This document shows, in pieces, positions 54,923 to 64,000 of a DNA stretch of 64,000 bases. Source of the DNA: Pikeienuella piscinae (GTDB taxonomy: Bacteria; Pseudomonadota; Alphaproteobacteria; Rhodobacterales; Rhodobacteraceae); NCBI RefSeq assembly GCF_011044155.1, contig NZ_CP049056.1, positions 992,001 through 1,056,000 of the forward strand, read 5' to 3'. The position numbers and the translations under genes are program-made. The notes under the pieces were generated by a model that saw only the letters and a list, made by a program, of their open reading frames with translations, had not been told where the DNA came from and did not search any database. The number at the start of each line of letters is the position of its first letter. Position 1 is the stretch's first letter.

Positions 54923-56155
54923 ATGACGATGCTGTCGACAACGCGGCGGGTGAGCGGCGGGTTACTGGCCACGCTGGCTTTCGCCGTCGCGGCCGCGGCG
55001 CAGACCGCCTTCGCGCCCGCGGTGATCGTGAATGACGACATCATCACCTATTACGATGTCGGGCAGCGCGCGAAGCTCCTGCAACTGAGCGGCGCCCAGC
55101 CCGGACCGCAGCTCAACAGCGCCGCGGTTGAGCAACTGATCGACGACCGGCTGCGCGCGCAGGCCGGGCGGCGGGCGGGGCTCAGCGCCGACCCCGAGGA
55201 GTTGAGCGCCGCGATCGAGGAATTCGCGCAACGCTTCAATCTCGATGGCGCGGGCTTTCTGGCCAAGACCAGGAGCGCCGGGATCGACCGGCAGGCGCTG
55301 GACAGTTTTCTCGGCTCCCAGGTTGTCTGGCGCGAGCTGGTGAATGCGCGATTTGGCGCGCGCGCCACGCCCTCCGAAGTCGAACTCGATCAGGAGATCG
55401 CGCTCGCCGCTGCGAGCCAGACAAAATCGTATCGGATCTCGGAGATCGCCATCCCGGCCGGTCCCGGTCAGGAAGCCGAGGCGCGCGCGGCGCTTGAGCG
55501 GATCATGCGGGAACTCCGCCGCGGCGCCGATTTCGCGACGCTCGCCCGGCGCTACAGCCGCGCCCCGTCGGCGGCCAATGGCGGCGATGTCGGCTGGGTG
55601 CCGGACAGCATGCTGCCCCCCGATCTGGCGCAGATAATGGCGAACACGCCGCCGGGCGGCGTCACGCCGCCCGTCGCGGCGCCGGGCGGCGTGTCGATTT
55701 ATCGCGTTGGCGACACCCGCGACGAGGTCCCGCCCTGGGCGCGCGAGAGCGAAGTCACGCTTCGCCGAATCGCGGTGCCGCTCGACGGCTCCGGCCAAGA
55801 CGCGACGGCCGCGGCGATGGCCACGGCCGAGGACCTGAAGGCGCAGGCCAACGGCTGCGGCTCGCTTCCCGAACTCGGCGGCCGGGCGACGGTGGAATCG
55901 ATTGACCGAAAGCTCGTCTCCGCCCTGCCTGGCCCGGTCCGCGATGCGGTGCAGCTGCTGCAATCGGGACAGGCGTCGCGCCCGGTCGCCGCGAATGACA
56001 GCGTCGATATCTTCATCGTGTGTGAACGCAGCGGCGGCGTCGACGAAGAAACCCGCGCGCAACTTCGCGACCAGATCCGCACCCGCCGCCTGACACGGCT
56101 TGCCGAAGGCTTCCTGCAGGATCTCCGGCGCGAAGCGGTGATCGAGCGGCGCTGA
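54923..56155 (+). CDS. surA: Periplasmic peptidyl-prolyl isomerase/chaperone SurA
   Basis: Outer-membrane-protein chaperone of 410 aa. Signal peptide about 1-30 (LATLAFAVAAAAQTAFA). The N-terminal SurA domain has VIVNDDIITYYDVGQRAKLL, and a parvulin domain follows (about 165-270) with ATLARRYSRAPSAANGGDVG and GWVPDSMLPPDLA. A second, weaker isomerase-like region precedes the C-terminal helix. GAGGA precedes the ATG. It abuts pdxA directly (TGA then GTG). Confidence 0.9.
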   Translation: MTMLSTTRRVSGGLLATLAFAVAAAAQTAFAPAVIVNDDIITYYDVGQRAKLLQLSGAQPGPQLNSAAVEQLIDDRLRAQAGRRAGLSADPEELSAAIEEFAQRFNLDGAGFLAKTRSAGIDRQALDSFLGSQVVWRELVNARFGARATPSEVELDQEIALAAASQTKSYRISEIAIPAGPGQEAEARAALERIMRELRRGADFATLARRYSRAPSAANGGDVGWVPDSMLPPDLAQIMANTPPGGVTPPVAAPGGVSIYRVGDTRDEVPPWARESEVTLRRIAVPLDGSGQDATAAAMATAEDLKAQANGCGSLPELGGRATVESIDRKLVSALPGPVRDAVQLLQSGQASRPVAANDSVDIFIVCERSGGVDEETRAQLRDQIRTRRLTRLAEGFLQDLRREAVIERR

Positions 56156-57142
56156 GTGCGCGAACCCGCCGCCGCACCGCTCGCCATCACGATGGGCGAC
56201 CCCGCGGGGATCGGCGGCGAGGTTCTGGTCCAGGCCTGGCGCGCCGGCGCGCTTGCGGCGCCGTTCTTCGCGATCGACGACCCGGAGCGACTCACGGCGC
56301 TGGGCGCCGAGGTCGTTGAGATTGGCGAGCCGGAGGACGCCCTCTCGCTCCCCCTGGGCCGTCTCGCAGTCCTTCGTGAGTCGCTTAGCGCTCCGGCGCA
56401 GCCCGGCGCGCCGGATCCGGCCAACGCCGGCGCAGTGATCCGCTCGATCAAGCGCGCGGTCGGGTTCGCGCTCAAGGGGCGGGCCGGCGCGGTCGTCACC
56501 CTGCCGATCAACAAGAAGGCGTTGAAGGACGGCGCCGCCTTCGCCTACCCTGGCCATACGGAGTTTCTGGCAGCGCTCTCAGGCGCCCCGCTGCCGGTGA
56601 TGATGCTGGCCGCGCCCGGGCTTCGCACTGTTCCCGTCACCATCCACATCCCGCTTTCAGAAGCCCCGAAGCAACTGAACGCGCGATTGATCGAAGAGAC
56701 CGGCGCGATCCTCGCGGCCGCGCTCATCAGCGATTTCGCCATCGCGCGCCCACGCATCGCCGTCGCCGGGCTGAACCCCCATGCCGGCGAAGGCGGCGCG
56801 ATGGGGGGCGAGGATGCGGCGCTGATCGCCCCCGCCGTCGCCGCGCTGAGGGCCCGCGGCGTCGAAGCGTTCGGCCCGCTTCCCGCCGACACGATGTTCC
56901 ACGCGGCGGCGCGCGCCCGTTACGACGCGGCGCTCTGCATGTATCACGACCAGGCGCTGATCCCCGTGAAGATGCTCGACTTCGCGCGCGGGGTGAACGT
57001 GACGCTCGGCCTGCCGTTCATCCGCACGTCGCCGGATCACGGTACCGCGTATGACATCGCGGGAACCGGCCGGGCCGACCCCGCGAGCCTGATCGAAGCG
57101 GTGAACATGGCCGCCGGCATGGCGGCGCGGCGGGCGGCATGA
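56156..57142 (+). CDS. pdxA: 4-hydroxythreonine-4-phosphate dehydrogenase
   Basis: Pyridoxal-phosphate synthesis enzyme that oxidises 4-phosphohydroxy-threonine with NAD. The 328-aa protein has [13 protein letters not shown] near 11-23, the metal-binding GHTEFLA near 132, [11 protein letters not shown] near 203, and [13 protein letters not shown] near 262 with ligand residues. It starts with GTG 56156 directly after the surA stop. Operon surA-pdxA-rsmA. Confidence 0.95.
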   Translation: MREPAAAPLAITMGDPAGIGGEVLVQAWRAGALAAPFFAIDDPERLTALGAEVVEIGEPEDALSLPLGRLAVLRESLSAPAQPGAPDPANAGAVIRSIKRAVGFALKGRAGAVVTLPINKKALKDGAAFAYPGHTEFLAALSGAPLPVMMLAAPGLRTVPVTIHIPLSEAPKQLNARLIEETGAILAAALISDFAIARPRIAVAGLNPHAGEGGAMGGEDAALIAPAVAALRARGVEAFGPLPADTMFHAAARARYDAALCMYHDQALIPVKMLDFARGVNVTLGLPFIRTSPDHGTAYDIAGTGRADPASLIEAVNMAAGMAARRAA

Positions 57143-57984
57143 GTGAATCCACCGTCGCTGACGGCCTGCCCCCGCTTCGCGAGGTGATCGCGCGGCACGG
57201 GATTTCTGCGCGAAAATCGCTCGGACAGAATTTCCTTCTCGACCTCAATCTCACCGGCCGGATCGCCCGCGCCGGAGCGCCGCTGGCGGAGACCGAAGTG
57301 GTGGAGATCGGACCGGGACCGGGGGGGCTGACCCGCGCGCTACTGTCGAATGGGGCGCGGAGAGTGATCGCGATCGAGCGCGACTCGCGCTGCCTCGCGG
57401 CGCTGGAGGAGATTTCCGCGCGCTGGCCGGGACGGCTTGAAATTATCGAAGGCGACGCAATGGAGATCGACCCGCGGCGGCATCTGACCGGGCCGGCTCA
57501 GATTATCGCCAACCTGCCCTATAATGTCGGCACCGCGCTTCTCGTCGGCTGGATGAGCGGCGCGGACTGGCCGCCCTGGTGGTCGCGTCTCACCCTGATG
57601 TTCCAGAAGGAAGTGGCCGAGCGCATCACCGCCGCGCCCGGCGACGGCGCCTATGGTCGGCTTTCGGTTCTGGCCCAGTGGAGGGCGACGGCGAAGATCG
57701 CATTCGAGGTCTCCCCCCGCGCGTTCACCCCGGCGCCGAAAGTGACGTCCGCCATAGTGACGATCAGCCCGGGCGCGCCCGTGGCGGAAGTGGACCCGCA
57801 TATGCTGGAGCGGGTGGTCGCGGCGGCGTTCGGACAACGCAGGAAAATGCTGCGCCAGAGCCTCAAGCGGCTTGGCGATCCGGCGCCGCTGCTCGACGCC
57901 GCCGGGATCGACGGCGCAAGACGAGCGGAAACGCTGACGCTCATGGAATTCTGCGCGTTGACCAGGGCGCTTCAGGACGGCTGA
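57139..57984 (+). CDS. rsmA: 16S rRNA dimethyladenosine transferase
   Basis: Dimethylates two adjacent adenines at the 3' end of 16S rRNA (KsgA). The 281-aa protein has [14 protein letters not shown] near 26-39, the SAM motif [14 protein letters not shown] near 54-67, and the catalytic [11 protein letters not shown] near 129-139. [14 protein letters not shown] is also typical. It overlaps pdxA by four bases. Confidence 0.95.
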   Translation: MSESTVADGLPPLREVIARHGISARKSLGQNFLLDLNLTGRIARAGAPLAETEVVEIGPGPGGLTRALLSNGARRVIAIERDSRCLAALEEISARWPGRLEIIEGDAMEIDPRRHLTGPAQIIANLPYNVGTALLVGWMSGADWPPWWSRLTLMFQKEVAERITAAPGDGAYGRLSVLAQWRATAKIAFEVSPRAFTPAPKVTSAIVTISPGAPVAEVDPHMLERVVAAAFGQRRKMLRQSLKRLGDPAPLLDAAGIDGARRAETLTLMEFCALTRALQDG

Positions 57985-58009
57985 CGCCGCCCGGGCGATC
58001 CAGGCCTCC

Positions 58010-58675
58010 CTATTCCGCGGCTTCAGCGGAAGGTTCGTCAGCCTTTTCCGAAACAGCTTTCGGAGTCTTCGGACGAGCTCTTCGCGGTCGACGCTCGGCC
58101 GGCTTCGCCTGACTTTCCGGAGTCTCGACAATCTCGGAGGCCCGCTCCACATCGCCGATCGCAGCAAGCCCGTCCGCCGGCGGCTGCTCGTCGGCGCTCG
58201 GCGCGCTCTGCTCGGCCTTTTCACGGGCGCCGCCTTCGCGGCGGCCCTGCTGGCCGCTGCCTTGCTCGGATTGCGCGCTGTCATCGTCGCCGGTCTGGGC
58301 GCCGTTCCGCCCACCCGTCTGGCCGGAGCGCGCGCCGTTGGCCTCGCCTCCGTCCTGGCTGTCGCGCTCCCCGCCGCCATGCTGCTGGTTCTGCTCACGC
58401 CGATCGGGCGCGGCGGCTTCCTGCGCTGCGATCAGTATGCGCGCGTAATGCTCGGCGTGCTGAAGGAAATTTTCAGCAGTCACCCGGTCGCCCGAAAGCT
58501 GGGAATCGCGCGCGAGCGAAAGATACTTGTCGATAACCTGCTGCGGCGTGCCCCGCACTTTGCCTTCCGGCCCCGCGCTTTCATAGACGCGGTTCGGCGA
58601 GTGGCCGACGCCGCCGCCGCCCCGGTTTCGATTGTTCTTTCCGCGCGAGCGCCCGGATTTCTGAGAAGGTCTCAT
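58010..58675 (-). CDS. DUF4167 RNA-binding-like protein
   Basis: A 221-aa alphaproteobacterial DUF4167 protein. The basic N-terminus (KSGRSRGKNNRNRGGGGV) precedes the conserved core RVYESAGPEGKVRGTPQQVI and FLQHAEHYARILIAAQE (about 30-85). The rest is a low-complexity, Gln/Gly/Asp-rich disordered tail. RNA binding is suggested by composition only. It starts at ATG 58675 and follows prmC and prfA on the same strand. Confidence 0.82.
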   Translation of the reverse strand: MRPSQKSGRSRGKNNRNRGGGGVGHSPNRVYESAGPEGKVRGTPQQVIDKYLSLARDSQLSGDRVTAENFLQHAEHYARILIAAQEAAAPDRREQNQQHGGGERDSQDGGEANGARSGQTGGRNGAQTGDDDSAQSEQGSGQQGRREGGAREKAEQSAPSADEQPPADGLAAIGDVERASEIVETPESQAKPAERRPRRARPKTPKAVSEKADEPSAEAAE

Positions 58676-58881
58676 TGCATACGTCTCGGTCGGTTGACTG
58701 ATATTCCGATAGCGCCCGATATGAAGGGCGCGGCCCCGATCCCGTCGCGACATCGCCGCCGGATCACCCGTTCCTGTATGGGTCACGTTCGTCCGCCCAA
58801 GCGCGCAATCAGAGAAGGTGATCACGCCGGACACGACAGAGACTAGCGCCCCATGGCGGTCGCCACAAGCCCAAATGGAGA

Positions 58882-59736
58882 TCAGGGTTTCCGGCGGTAC
58901 TCCAGGCAGCGATCGCGCCCGTCCATATCGCGATGAACGATCGGGTGCGGCCAGCCGAACGCGGCGAATATAGTCGCCGCTTGCGCCGCCTGATCCGGCC
59001 CGATTTCGAACAACGCGCGTCCGCCGCGGCGCAGATAGCAGGCGAGATCGGGGGCGATCCGCCGATAGGCGTCAAGTCCGTCGCCGCCCGGCGTCAGTGC
59101 GATCCGCGGCTCATGCTCCAGAACTTCCGGTGAAAGCCCGTCCATTTCCGCGCGGGCGATATAGGGCGGGTTGCAGAGGATCATGTCGAAGCCTTCTGTC
59201 AGCCCGTCAAGCCAGTCGCCCAGCCGCATCTCCGCCCGGTCGGCGATTTCAAGCGCCGCCATATTGCGCGCCGCGACCGCCAGCGCCGCGCGCGATGCGT
59301 CGATACCGAGGCCTGTCGCCTCCCGCCGCTCGGCGAGAACCGTCCCAAGAAGACAGCCTGAGCCAACCCCGAGATCGAGAACCCGCGCCGGCGGCGCGGC
59401 GCCGGCGGCCCTCTCCAGCGCGGCCGCAATCAGAGTTTCGGATTCAGGACGCGGGTCGAGCACATCGGGCGTCACTTCGAACCACCGCCCCCAGAACGCG
59501 CGCCCGCCGACGATATGCGAGACCGGCGCACGCGCCTCCCTGCGCGACAGCGCGGACTCGAACCGCACGCGCGCCTCGGCGGTCGCCGCCTCCCCGGCCC
59601 TCGAGACCAGAGCCGGGGCGTCGAGCCCGGTCGCCCAGCGCAGAAGCAGCTCCACGTCCCGCGCCGCGTTCTCCACCCCGGCTTCCGAAAGCCGGGCGGT
59701 CGCGCGGCGGCGCAGTTCTGCGTAACTCTCGCTCAC
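58882..59736 (-). CDS. prmC: Release-factor glutamine methyltransferase
   Basis: Methylates the Gln of the GGQ motif in release factors. The 284-aa protein has the SAM fold [18 protein letters not shown] near 117 and the substrate motif NPPY ([10 protein letters not shown] near 184). PRPESETLI near 94 is also characteristic. The start is GTG 59736, overlapping the prfA stop as GTGA, so enzyme and substrate are made together. Confidence 0.94.
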   Translation of the reverse strand: MSESYAELRRRATARLSEAGVENAARDVELLLRWATGLDAPALVSRAGEAATAEARVRFESALSRREARAPVSHIVGGRAFWGRWFEVTPDVLDPRPESETLIAAALERAAGAAPPARVLDLGVGSGCLLGTVLAERREATGLGIDASRAALAVAARNMAALEIADRAEMRLGDWLDGLTEGFDMILCNPPYIARAEMDGLSPEVLEHEPRIALTPGGDGLDAYRRIAPDLACYLRRGGRALFEIGPDQAAQAATIFAAFGWPHPIVHRDMDGRDRCLEYRRKP

Positions 59737-60788
59737 GGCTCCATGGCCGCGAGCCGCGCCGCCTCGTCCGCCGCGGTCAGCGCTTCGATCAGTTCGTCGA
59801 GATCGCCCTGCATCACCTGCTCCAGCCGATAGAGCGTGAGGCCGATCCTATGGTCGGTGACGCGGCCCTGCGGAAAGTTGTAGGTGCGGATCCGTTCCGA
59901 CCGGTCGCCGGAGCCCACCTGCCCCTTGCGATCCGCCGCGCGCGCCGTATCCGCCTCCCGGCGGGCCTCGTCGAAGAGCCGGGCGCGAAGCACCTCCATG
60001 GCGCGCGCCCGGTTCTGGTGCTGGGACTTCTCCGAGCTCGTCACCACGATGCCGGTCGGCAAATGGGTGATGCGCACGGCTGAATCCGTCGTGTTCACAT
60101 GCTGCCCGCCGGCGCCCGAGGCGCGCATGGTGTCGATCCGGACGTCCGAATCTGCGATCGCGACGTCAATCTCCGCCGCTTCGGGCAGCACAGCCACCGT
60201 CGCGGCGGACGTATGGATGCGCCCGCCGCTCTCGGTCTCCGGCACGCGCTGCACGCGGTGAACGCCGCTCTCGAATTTCAGCGCGGCGAAGACGCCCCGG
60301 CCACGAATCGCGGCGACAAGTTCCTTCAAGCCGCCTAGCTCGGTCAGCGATTCCTCGAGGGTCTCCGTCTTCCAGCCGCGCGCCTCCGCGAAGCGGACAT
60401 ACATCCGCCAGAGGTCCGCGGCAAAAAGCGCGGCCTCCTCGCCGCCGGTTCCAGGACGGATCTCGATGATCGCCGGGCGGGCGTCGGCCGCGTCCTTCGG
60501 GATCAGCGCGCGCCGCATCCGCGCCTCCATCGCGGGCAGCGCCGCGTCGAGCACCGCGATCTCCTCGCGCGCCAGATCAACCATTTCCGGGTCGTGTAGT
60601 AGAGCCTCGGCGGCGGCGCGTTCATCCAGCGCCTTGAGATAGGCGGCCGCCTCCTCCGCGATCGGCTTCAGATCCGCGTACTCCTTCGACAGCGCCGCCA
60701 GTTCATCGGGCGCCATCGCACTGGAGAGCTTCGCCTCGAGAAAACCGAGACGCTGGACAATCTGCTCAATCTTGTCGCGCTTGATCAT
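59733..60788 (-). CDS. prfA: Peptide chain release factor 1
   Basis: Terminates translation at UAA and UAG. The 351-aa protein has the universal [18 protein letters not shown] with GGQ near 225, [16 protein letters not shown] near 109, and [20 protein letters not shown] near 293. The C-terminal decoding region fits RF1 rather than RF2. It is coupled to prmC. A hairpin stands just upstream of its start. Confidence 0.96.
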   Translation of the reverse strand: MIKRDKIEQIVQRLGFLEAKLSSAMAPDELAALSKEYADLKPIAEEAAAYLKALDERAAAEALLHDPEMVDLAREEIAVLDAALPAMEARMRRALIPKDAADARPAIIEIRPGTGGEEAALFAADLWRMYVRFAEARGWKTETLEESLTELGGLKELVAAIRGRGVFAALKFESGVHRVQRVPETESGGRIHTSAATVAVLPEAAEIDVAIADSDVRIDTMRASGAGGQHVNTTDSAVRITHLPTGIVVTSSEKSQHQNRARAMEVLRARLFDEARREADTARAADRKGQVGSGDRSERIRTYNFPQGRVTDHRIGLTLYRLEQVMQGDLDELIEALTAADEAARLAAMEP

Positions 60789-60792
60789 GGCG

Positions 60793-60819
60793 CCCTCTTC
60801 GCCGCAGCGGCGAAAAGGG
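60793..60819 (-). terminator. Hairpin between the DUF1801 gene and prfA
   Basis: Arms 60793-60804 and 60808-60819 pair with one C/A mismatch around TTCGCCG-CAG-CGGCGAA. It starts at the base next to the upstream stop and ends just before the prfA ATG at 60788, so it either ends the upstream message or shapes the prfA leader. Confidence 0.45.
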
Positions 60820-61215
60820 TCAAGGCGCCGCCTTGCGTCGTGACTTGTAGGTCAGCGCGGCGCGGATCAATGGGCGAAGCGGCGCGGCCCCCTCCCGTCC
60901 GATCAGCGCCGCCCGCCGTCCCTCGGTTCGAGCGCCCTCCCCCGCTATATGGCGATACTCATCGATCAGAGTTGTCCCGCAGTGAACGAAAAGAGCCGGC
61001 GTCCCATCCCTCACGACGCCCAGGCGGATCGGCGTTCCACAGCCGCCGGGCGCGACATAGCTCGGCTGCCCCCATTTCAGTGAGGCGATGAGCGGCCCGA
61101 GGTCGAGGGCGCGCGCCTCTTCAGCAATCGCGGAGCGCGCGGCGCGGAGCCGCCCCCGCGCCATGTCCGGAAATGCGGCGAATGCGGCCTCGACCTCCGG
61201 CGGATCGGCGCTCAC
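60820..61215 (-). CDS. DUF1801 protein
   Basis: A 131-aa cytosolic protein with the DUF1801/YdhG-like fold: [31 protein letters not shown], and a final [11 protein letters not shown]. Function unknown. It begins with GTG 61215, overlapping the sulfotransferase-like gene stop as GTGA. Confidence 0.78.
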   Translation of the reverse strand: MSADPPEVEAAFAAFPDMARGRLRAARSAIAEEARALDLGPLIASLKWGQPSYVAPGGCGTPIRLGVVRDGTPALFVHCGTTLIDEYRHIAGEGARTEGRRAALIGREGAAPLRPLIRAALTYKSRRKAAP

Positions 61216-62117
61216 CGCGCGCCGCCGAGAAAAGCGTCGGCGTGGTCAGGAAAGCAGCGCCGTGCCAGCGCCTCATTTTCCTCGGCGAACAACTCCGCGA
61301 GCGCGTCGAGCCGCGGATCGGAGGGACGAAACCCGCCGAACCTGTCGGCCGGAAATCGGCGGGTCAGCCGCGCGTTCATGCGCGAGCGCCCCTTTTTCGT
61401 CCAGGCGATGCGATTGAACGCGCGCGAAGCGACGACGGCGAGATGAGAGGCGGAGACATTCGCCGCATGGACCCGGGTGAAGTCGATCCCGGCGCCGTCG
61501 AGCCCCGCGCTCTCAAAAAAGGCGCGGACATAGGCTTCCGCCCCCTCCGCCTTGACGATCTCGAACGGCAGGAGCGCAACGCGTCCCTCACCGAGGCGCG
61601 TCTCGAACGCCCGCGCGACGCGCGCCCATGATAGCCGGTCTGGCGCGATCGCCTCATCGAGCCAGCGCCGGAATCCCCGCCGCTCACGGTGCAGCTTGAC
61701 CCGGTGAACATAGGACGACACCAGAAAGCCGCGCTGCTGGCGGACGGTGAGCACGGCGCGAATATCGTCGAAGGGCAGATTGGCGATCACCTCGGCGCTC
61801 AAATCCGCCCGCTCGAACCCGCCGGGGCCGTTCCACCCGCCGAGCAGAAACCCGCTGCAGAACCCTTCCTCCGAGATGAGGACGGTGTCGACATCGGCGA
61901 ATTCCGCGGCGAAGGCGTCCAGCGCCGCGCGCTCCATCGGCTTCCCCCCGCGGGTTGCGGACCTGCAGGCCCGCATGAAGGGCGAGCGCCGGAAGTTCGC
62001 CGGCGTGAGCACGACGATCCCCCGCTTCTGGAGCACGTCCCGATGGGCGTGCAAGAACCGCTGGAGCGTCGATGTTCCGGTCTTCGGCGCGCCCGGATGG
62101 ATGATCAGTCGAGGCAT
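61212..62117 (-). CDS. Sulfotransferase-like P-loop protein
   Basis: A 301-aa protein with an N-terminal nucleotide (PAPS)-binding loop, IHPGAPKTGTSTLQRFLHAH (about 5-24), and a 3'-phosphate motif candidate VRQQRGFLVSSYVHR near 130. The fold fits the sulfotransferase superfamily acting on polysaccharide or lipid. Similar solitary genes are frequent in marine Rhodobacterales; the acceptor cannot be guessed. AGAGGGTGGCG precedes the ATG at 62117. Confidence 0.75.
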   Translation of the reverse strand: MPRLIIHPGAPKTGTSTLQRFLHAHRDVLQKRGIVVLTPANFRRSPFMRACRSATRGGKPMERAALDAFAAEFADVDTVLISEEGFCSGFLLGGWNGPGGFERADLSAEVIANLPFDDIRAVLTVRQQRGFLVSSYVHRVKLHRERRGFRRWLDEAIAPDRLSWARVARAFETRLGEGRVALLPFEIVKAEGAEAYVRAFFESAGLDGAGIDFTRVHAANVSASHLAVVASRAFNRIAWTKKGRSRMNARLTRRFPADRFGGFRPSDPRLDALAELFAEENEALARRCFPDHADAFLGGAR

Positions 62118-62229
62118 CGCCACCCTCTTCGCTTGACGGCGGAGGAGGTACGGAGCGCGCCGGCGGAAGTCAATCACGCCACCCGCGGCGAGAGTTTATC
62201 AAGTGCGAAAATTCGCGTATGATGCGCCA

Positions 62230-62529
62230 ATGAAGCTTCTGCCGCTCGCCGCCCTCATGGCGCTTGTCGCCAGCGCCGCCACCGCCGATCCGCTCTTCCA
62301 GCGGCCGAAGGCGAAGGAGGGACACCCCTATCCGGACTGCTATTGCACCAATCGCGGAGAGCGGGTGGAGATCGGTGAAATGAGCTGCCTGCATATCGGC
62401 GGACGCGAATTCACCGCGCGCTGCGGCATGTCGTTGAACAACCCGGCATGGCGCGACAAGACCGAAGGCTGCGCCCCGACGCCGCTTAGCCAATCGCGTC
62501 CGATGTCAGAGATTTCCGAGCCAGGCTGA
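62230..62529 (+). CDS. Small secreted cysteine-containing protein
   Basis: A 99-aa exported protein: signal peptide about 1-19 (LLPLAALMALVASAATA), then PYPDCYCTNRGERVEIGEMS, CLHI and ARCGMSLNNPAW. Five cysteines (two in DCYC) suggest disulfides. I recognise a recurrent small alphaproteobacterial family but know no function. It converges with, and overlaps by 24 bases, the DUF1499 gene. Confidence 0.75.
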   Translation: MKLLPLAALMALVASAATADPLFQRPKAKEGHPYPDCYCTNRGERVEIGEMSCLHIGGREFTARCGMSLNNPAWRDKTEGCAPTPLSQSRPMSEISEPG

Positions 62530-62970
62530 GATTCGCGCCTCGTTGACGCCCCAGTCGCTCTTCCCGTAGCGCGAGCGCGAGTGGATATAGAGTGCGGCGC
62601 CGCCGTCCACGGAAACCGCGCGCACTGAAATATAATCGGGAAACCCCATCAGCATGGAGCGTTGAACCAGGGTAAGGATTCCGCCGCTCTCATCGAGCAG
62701 GCCCACACGCGGCTCGGCCAGCGCCATGTCGCGAAAGCGGGCGATGAGCGATTCCGGCGGCTCGTCATAGACCGGCGATACTGCATCCGCACCGTCGGCT
62801 TCCGGTCTCACGACATATTCATTCAAAGCGCCGGAGGCCGTGATTGCCGCCGGGTCCTCGCGCCAATCCGCGGCGTCGTCGGGAGCGAGGCGCACCCAGA
62901 TGGCGAAGGCGATGAACGCGACACAGATTGTGGCGATAATCCAGAGAAGCGCTCTGGCGATGCGACTCAC
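62506..62970 (-). CDS. DUF1499 protein
   Basis: A 154-aa protein with one N-terminal membrane helix (about 5-25, [20 protein letters not shown]) and a periplasmic DUF1499 domain ending in [19 protein letters not shown]. Function unknown. The start is GTG 62970, overlapping the ispG stop as GTGA. Confidence 0.82.
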   Translation of the reverse strand: MSRIARALLWIIATICVAFIAFAIWVRLAPDDAADWREDPAAITASGALNEYVVRPEADGADAVSPVYDEPPESLIARFRDMALAEPRVGLLDESGGILTLVQRSMLMGFPDYISVRAVSVDGGAALYIHSRSRYGKSDWGVNEARISAWLGNL

Positions 62971-64000
62971 TCGGCGGCCTTCATCGCGACGGCCTGCGCT
63001 GCCTCGATCTCGGCGGCGCGTTTTTCGACCAGCTCGACGATATGATCGATCATCCGCTCATTGCCCATCTTGTGATCCTGACGGCCCGCCAGATAGACCA
63101 TGCCGGAACCGGCCCCGCCGCCGGTGAAGCCGATATCAGTCATCAACGCCTCGCCCGGCCCGTTCACAACGCAGCCGATGATCGAGAGGCTCATCGGCGT
63201 CCTGATATGCTCCAGCCGTTTTTCGAGCTCGGCGACCGTGGCGATCACATCGAAGCCCTGGCGTGCGCAGGACGGACAGGAGATGATGTTCACTCCGCGA
63301 TGACGAAGCCCGAGCGATTTCAGGATCTCGAAACCGATCTTCACCTCCTCCACCGGATCGGCGGACAGCGAAACGCGGAGCGTGTCGCCAATCCCCATCC
63401 AGAGGAGATTACCGAGTCCGATGGCGGACTTGATCGAGCCCGTGACATACCCCCCCGCCTCGGTGACGCCGAGATGGATCGGCGCGTCGGTAACGTCCGC
63501 CAACCCCTGATAAGCTGCGGCGGCGAGAAAGACGTCGGAGGCTTTCACGCTGATCTTGAACTCGTGAAAATCATTGTCTTCAAGAATGCGGATATGGTCG
63601 AGTCCGCTCTCGATCATCGCCTCGGGACATGGTTCCGCGTATTTTTCCAGCAGATGCTTCTCGAGGCTCCCGGCGTTGACGCCGATACGAATCGAGCAAC
63701 CGTGATCCTTCGCGGCGCGGATCACTTCGCGCACCCGCTCGGGCGCGCCGATATTGCCGGGATTGATGCGCAGGCACGCCGCGCCCGCCTCGGCCGCCTC
63801 AATCGCGCGCTTGTAGTGAAAGTGGATATCCGCGACCAGCGGCACCGGGCTTTCACGGCAGATCTCGCGAAACGCCTTTGTCGACGCCTCGTCCGGGCAT
63901 GAGACGCGAACGATGTCGGCGCCGGCTTCAGCGCAGGCCAGCACCTGTTCTATGGTCGCTTTCGCGTCGGACGTCAGCGTGTTGGTCATCGTCTGAACGG
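62967..64000 (-). CDS. ispG: 4-hydroxy-3-methylbut-2-enyl diphosphate synthase, N-terminus cut by window edge
   Basis: Iron-sulfur enzyme of the non-mevalonate isoprenoid pathway (IspG/GcpE), acting before IspH. The visible part opens [11 protein letters not shown] at the window edge and includes [21 protein letters not shown], and the cluster cysteines in [12 protein letters not shown] and GCVVNGPGE. About 30-45 N-terminal residues lie outside the window. The ATG at 63989 is internal, not the start. It is followed by the DUF1499 gene with a GTGA overlap. Confidence 0.94.
   Translation of the reverse strand, partial: VQTMTNTLTSDAKATIEQVLACAEAGADIVRVSCPDEASTKAFREICRESPVPLVADIHFHYKRAIEAAEAGAACLRINPGNIGAPERVREVIRAAKDHGCSIRIGVNAGSLEKHLLEKYAEPCPEAMIESGLDHIRILEDNDFHEFKISVKASDVFLAAAAYQGLADVTDAPIHLGVTEAGGYVTGSIKSAIGLGNLLWMGIGDTLRVSLSADPVEEVKIGFEILKSLGLRHRGVNIISCPSCARQGFDVIATVAELEKRLEHIRTPMSLSIIGCVVNGPGEALMTDIGFTGGGAGSGMVYLAGRQDHKMGNERMIDHIVELVEKRAAEIEAAQAVAMKAAE

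Noticed and set aside
58712-58731. Hairpin GCGCCC/GGGCGC upstream of the DUF4167 gene as a riboswitch
   Set aside because: Only 6 bp, with no conserved aptamer features; such short stems are expected by chance at this GC content.

Overview
This window is a gene-dense, high-GC stretch of bacterial chromosome from an alphaproteobacterium, most likely of the order Rhodobacterales. The main evidence is an adjacent sciP (DUF1153) and ctrA pair, an alphaproteobacterial 6S RNA behind zapA, a VPLPA-CTERM-type surface protein, the lineage families DUF2125, DUF2794 and DUF4167, and a surA-pdxA-rsmA block. Genes sit close together, and stop/start overlaps of ATGA or GTGA form are very common. I see no tRNA, rRNA, transposase, phage gene or CRISPR array. 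Both ends are cut: punA lacks its C-terminus at the left edge and ispG lacks its N-terminus at the right edge.

Region by region. 0-3.1 kb: nucleoside salvage (punA, cdd) and a LuxU/LuxO-like signalling pair (receiver-HPt protein plus sigma-54 activator). 3.2-8.4 kb: propionyl-CoA synthetase, an exosortase-type surface protein and NADP-malic enzyme. 8.7-9.8 kb: cell-cycle regulators CtrA and SciP. 9.9-14.8 kb: mnmA, a periplasmic glutathione peroxidase, an M20 peptidase, a desaturase, and a conserved-looking small gene ending in a 24-bp perfect inverted repeat. 14.8-23.1 kb: central carbon genes fba, SDR, pgk, gap, acyl-CoA synthetase and tkt, with a decayed VOC-family gene between gap and the synthetase. 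23.3-25.8 kb: coiled-coil protein, ZapA, 6S RNA, a glutathione transferase and XdhC.

25.8-28.5 kb holds the most unusual cluster: an RsbW-like kinase, a STAS antagonist, a secreted FecR-domain protein and an OmpA-domain lipoprotein in one compact operon. 28.6-34.0 kb is a complete lower homoprotocatechuate meta-cleavage pathway (hpaG, hpaH, hpaI divergent from hpaF, hpaE, hpaD) around a TTAAC/GTTAA palindrome. 34.2-43.9 kb is mixed: a 59-codon small gene, ChaC, DUF2125, a compositionally odd 0.44-kb gap, an extensin-like lipoprotein, the tyrosine genes tyrA and hisC, a methyltransferase, gloB, DUF2794, gamma-glutamyltransferase and a c-type cytochrome. The cytochrome is divergent from a CueR-type copper sensor and shares a CueR-like operator with it.

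44.4-52.6 kb contains argB, a WYL-domain regulator and a full malonate module: a GntR/FCD regulator, a TRAP transporter, malonyl-CoA decarboxylase and malonyl-CoA synthetase, with a readable promoter and a GTATAC-core operator. 52.6-64 kb is housekeeping: holC, pepA, surA, pdxA, rsmA, DUF4167, prmC, prfA, a DUF1801 protein, a sulfotransferase-like protein, a small secreted protein, DUF1499 and ispG. The lptFGD genes that often separate pepA from surA in relatives are absent here.

All assignments rest on motif and family recognition by eye; no database search was run. Start sites were chosen from ribosome binding sites, overlaps and family N-termini.
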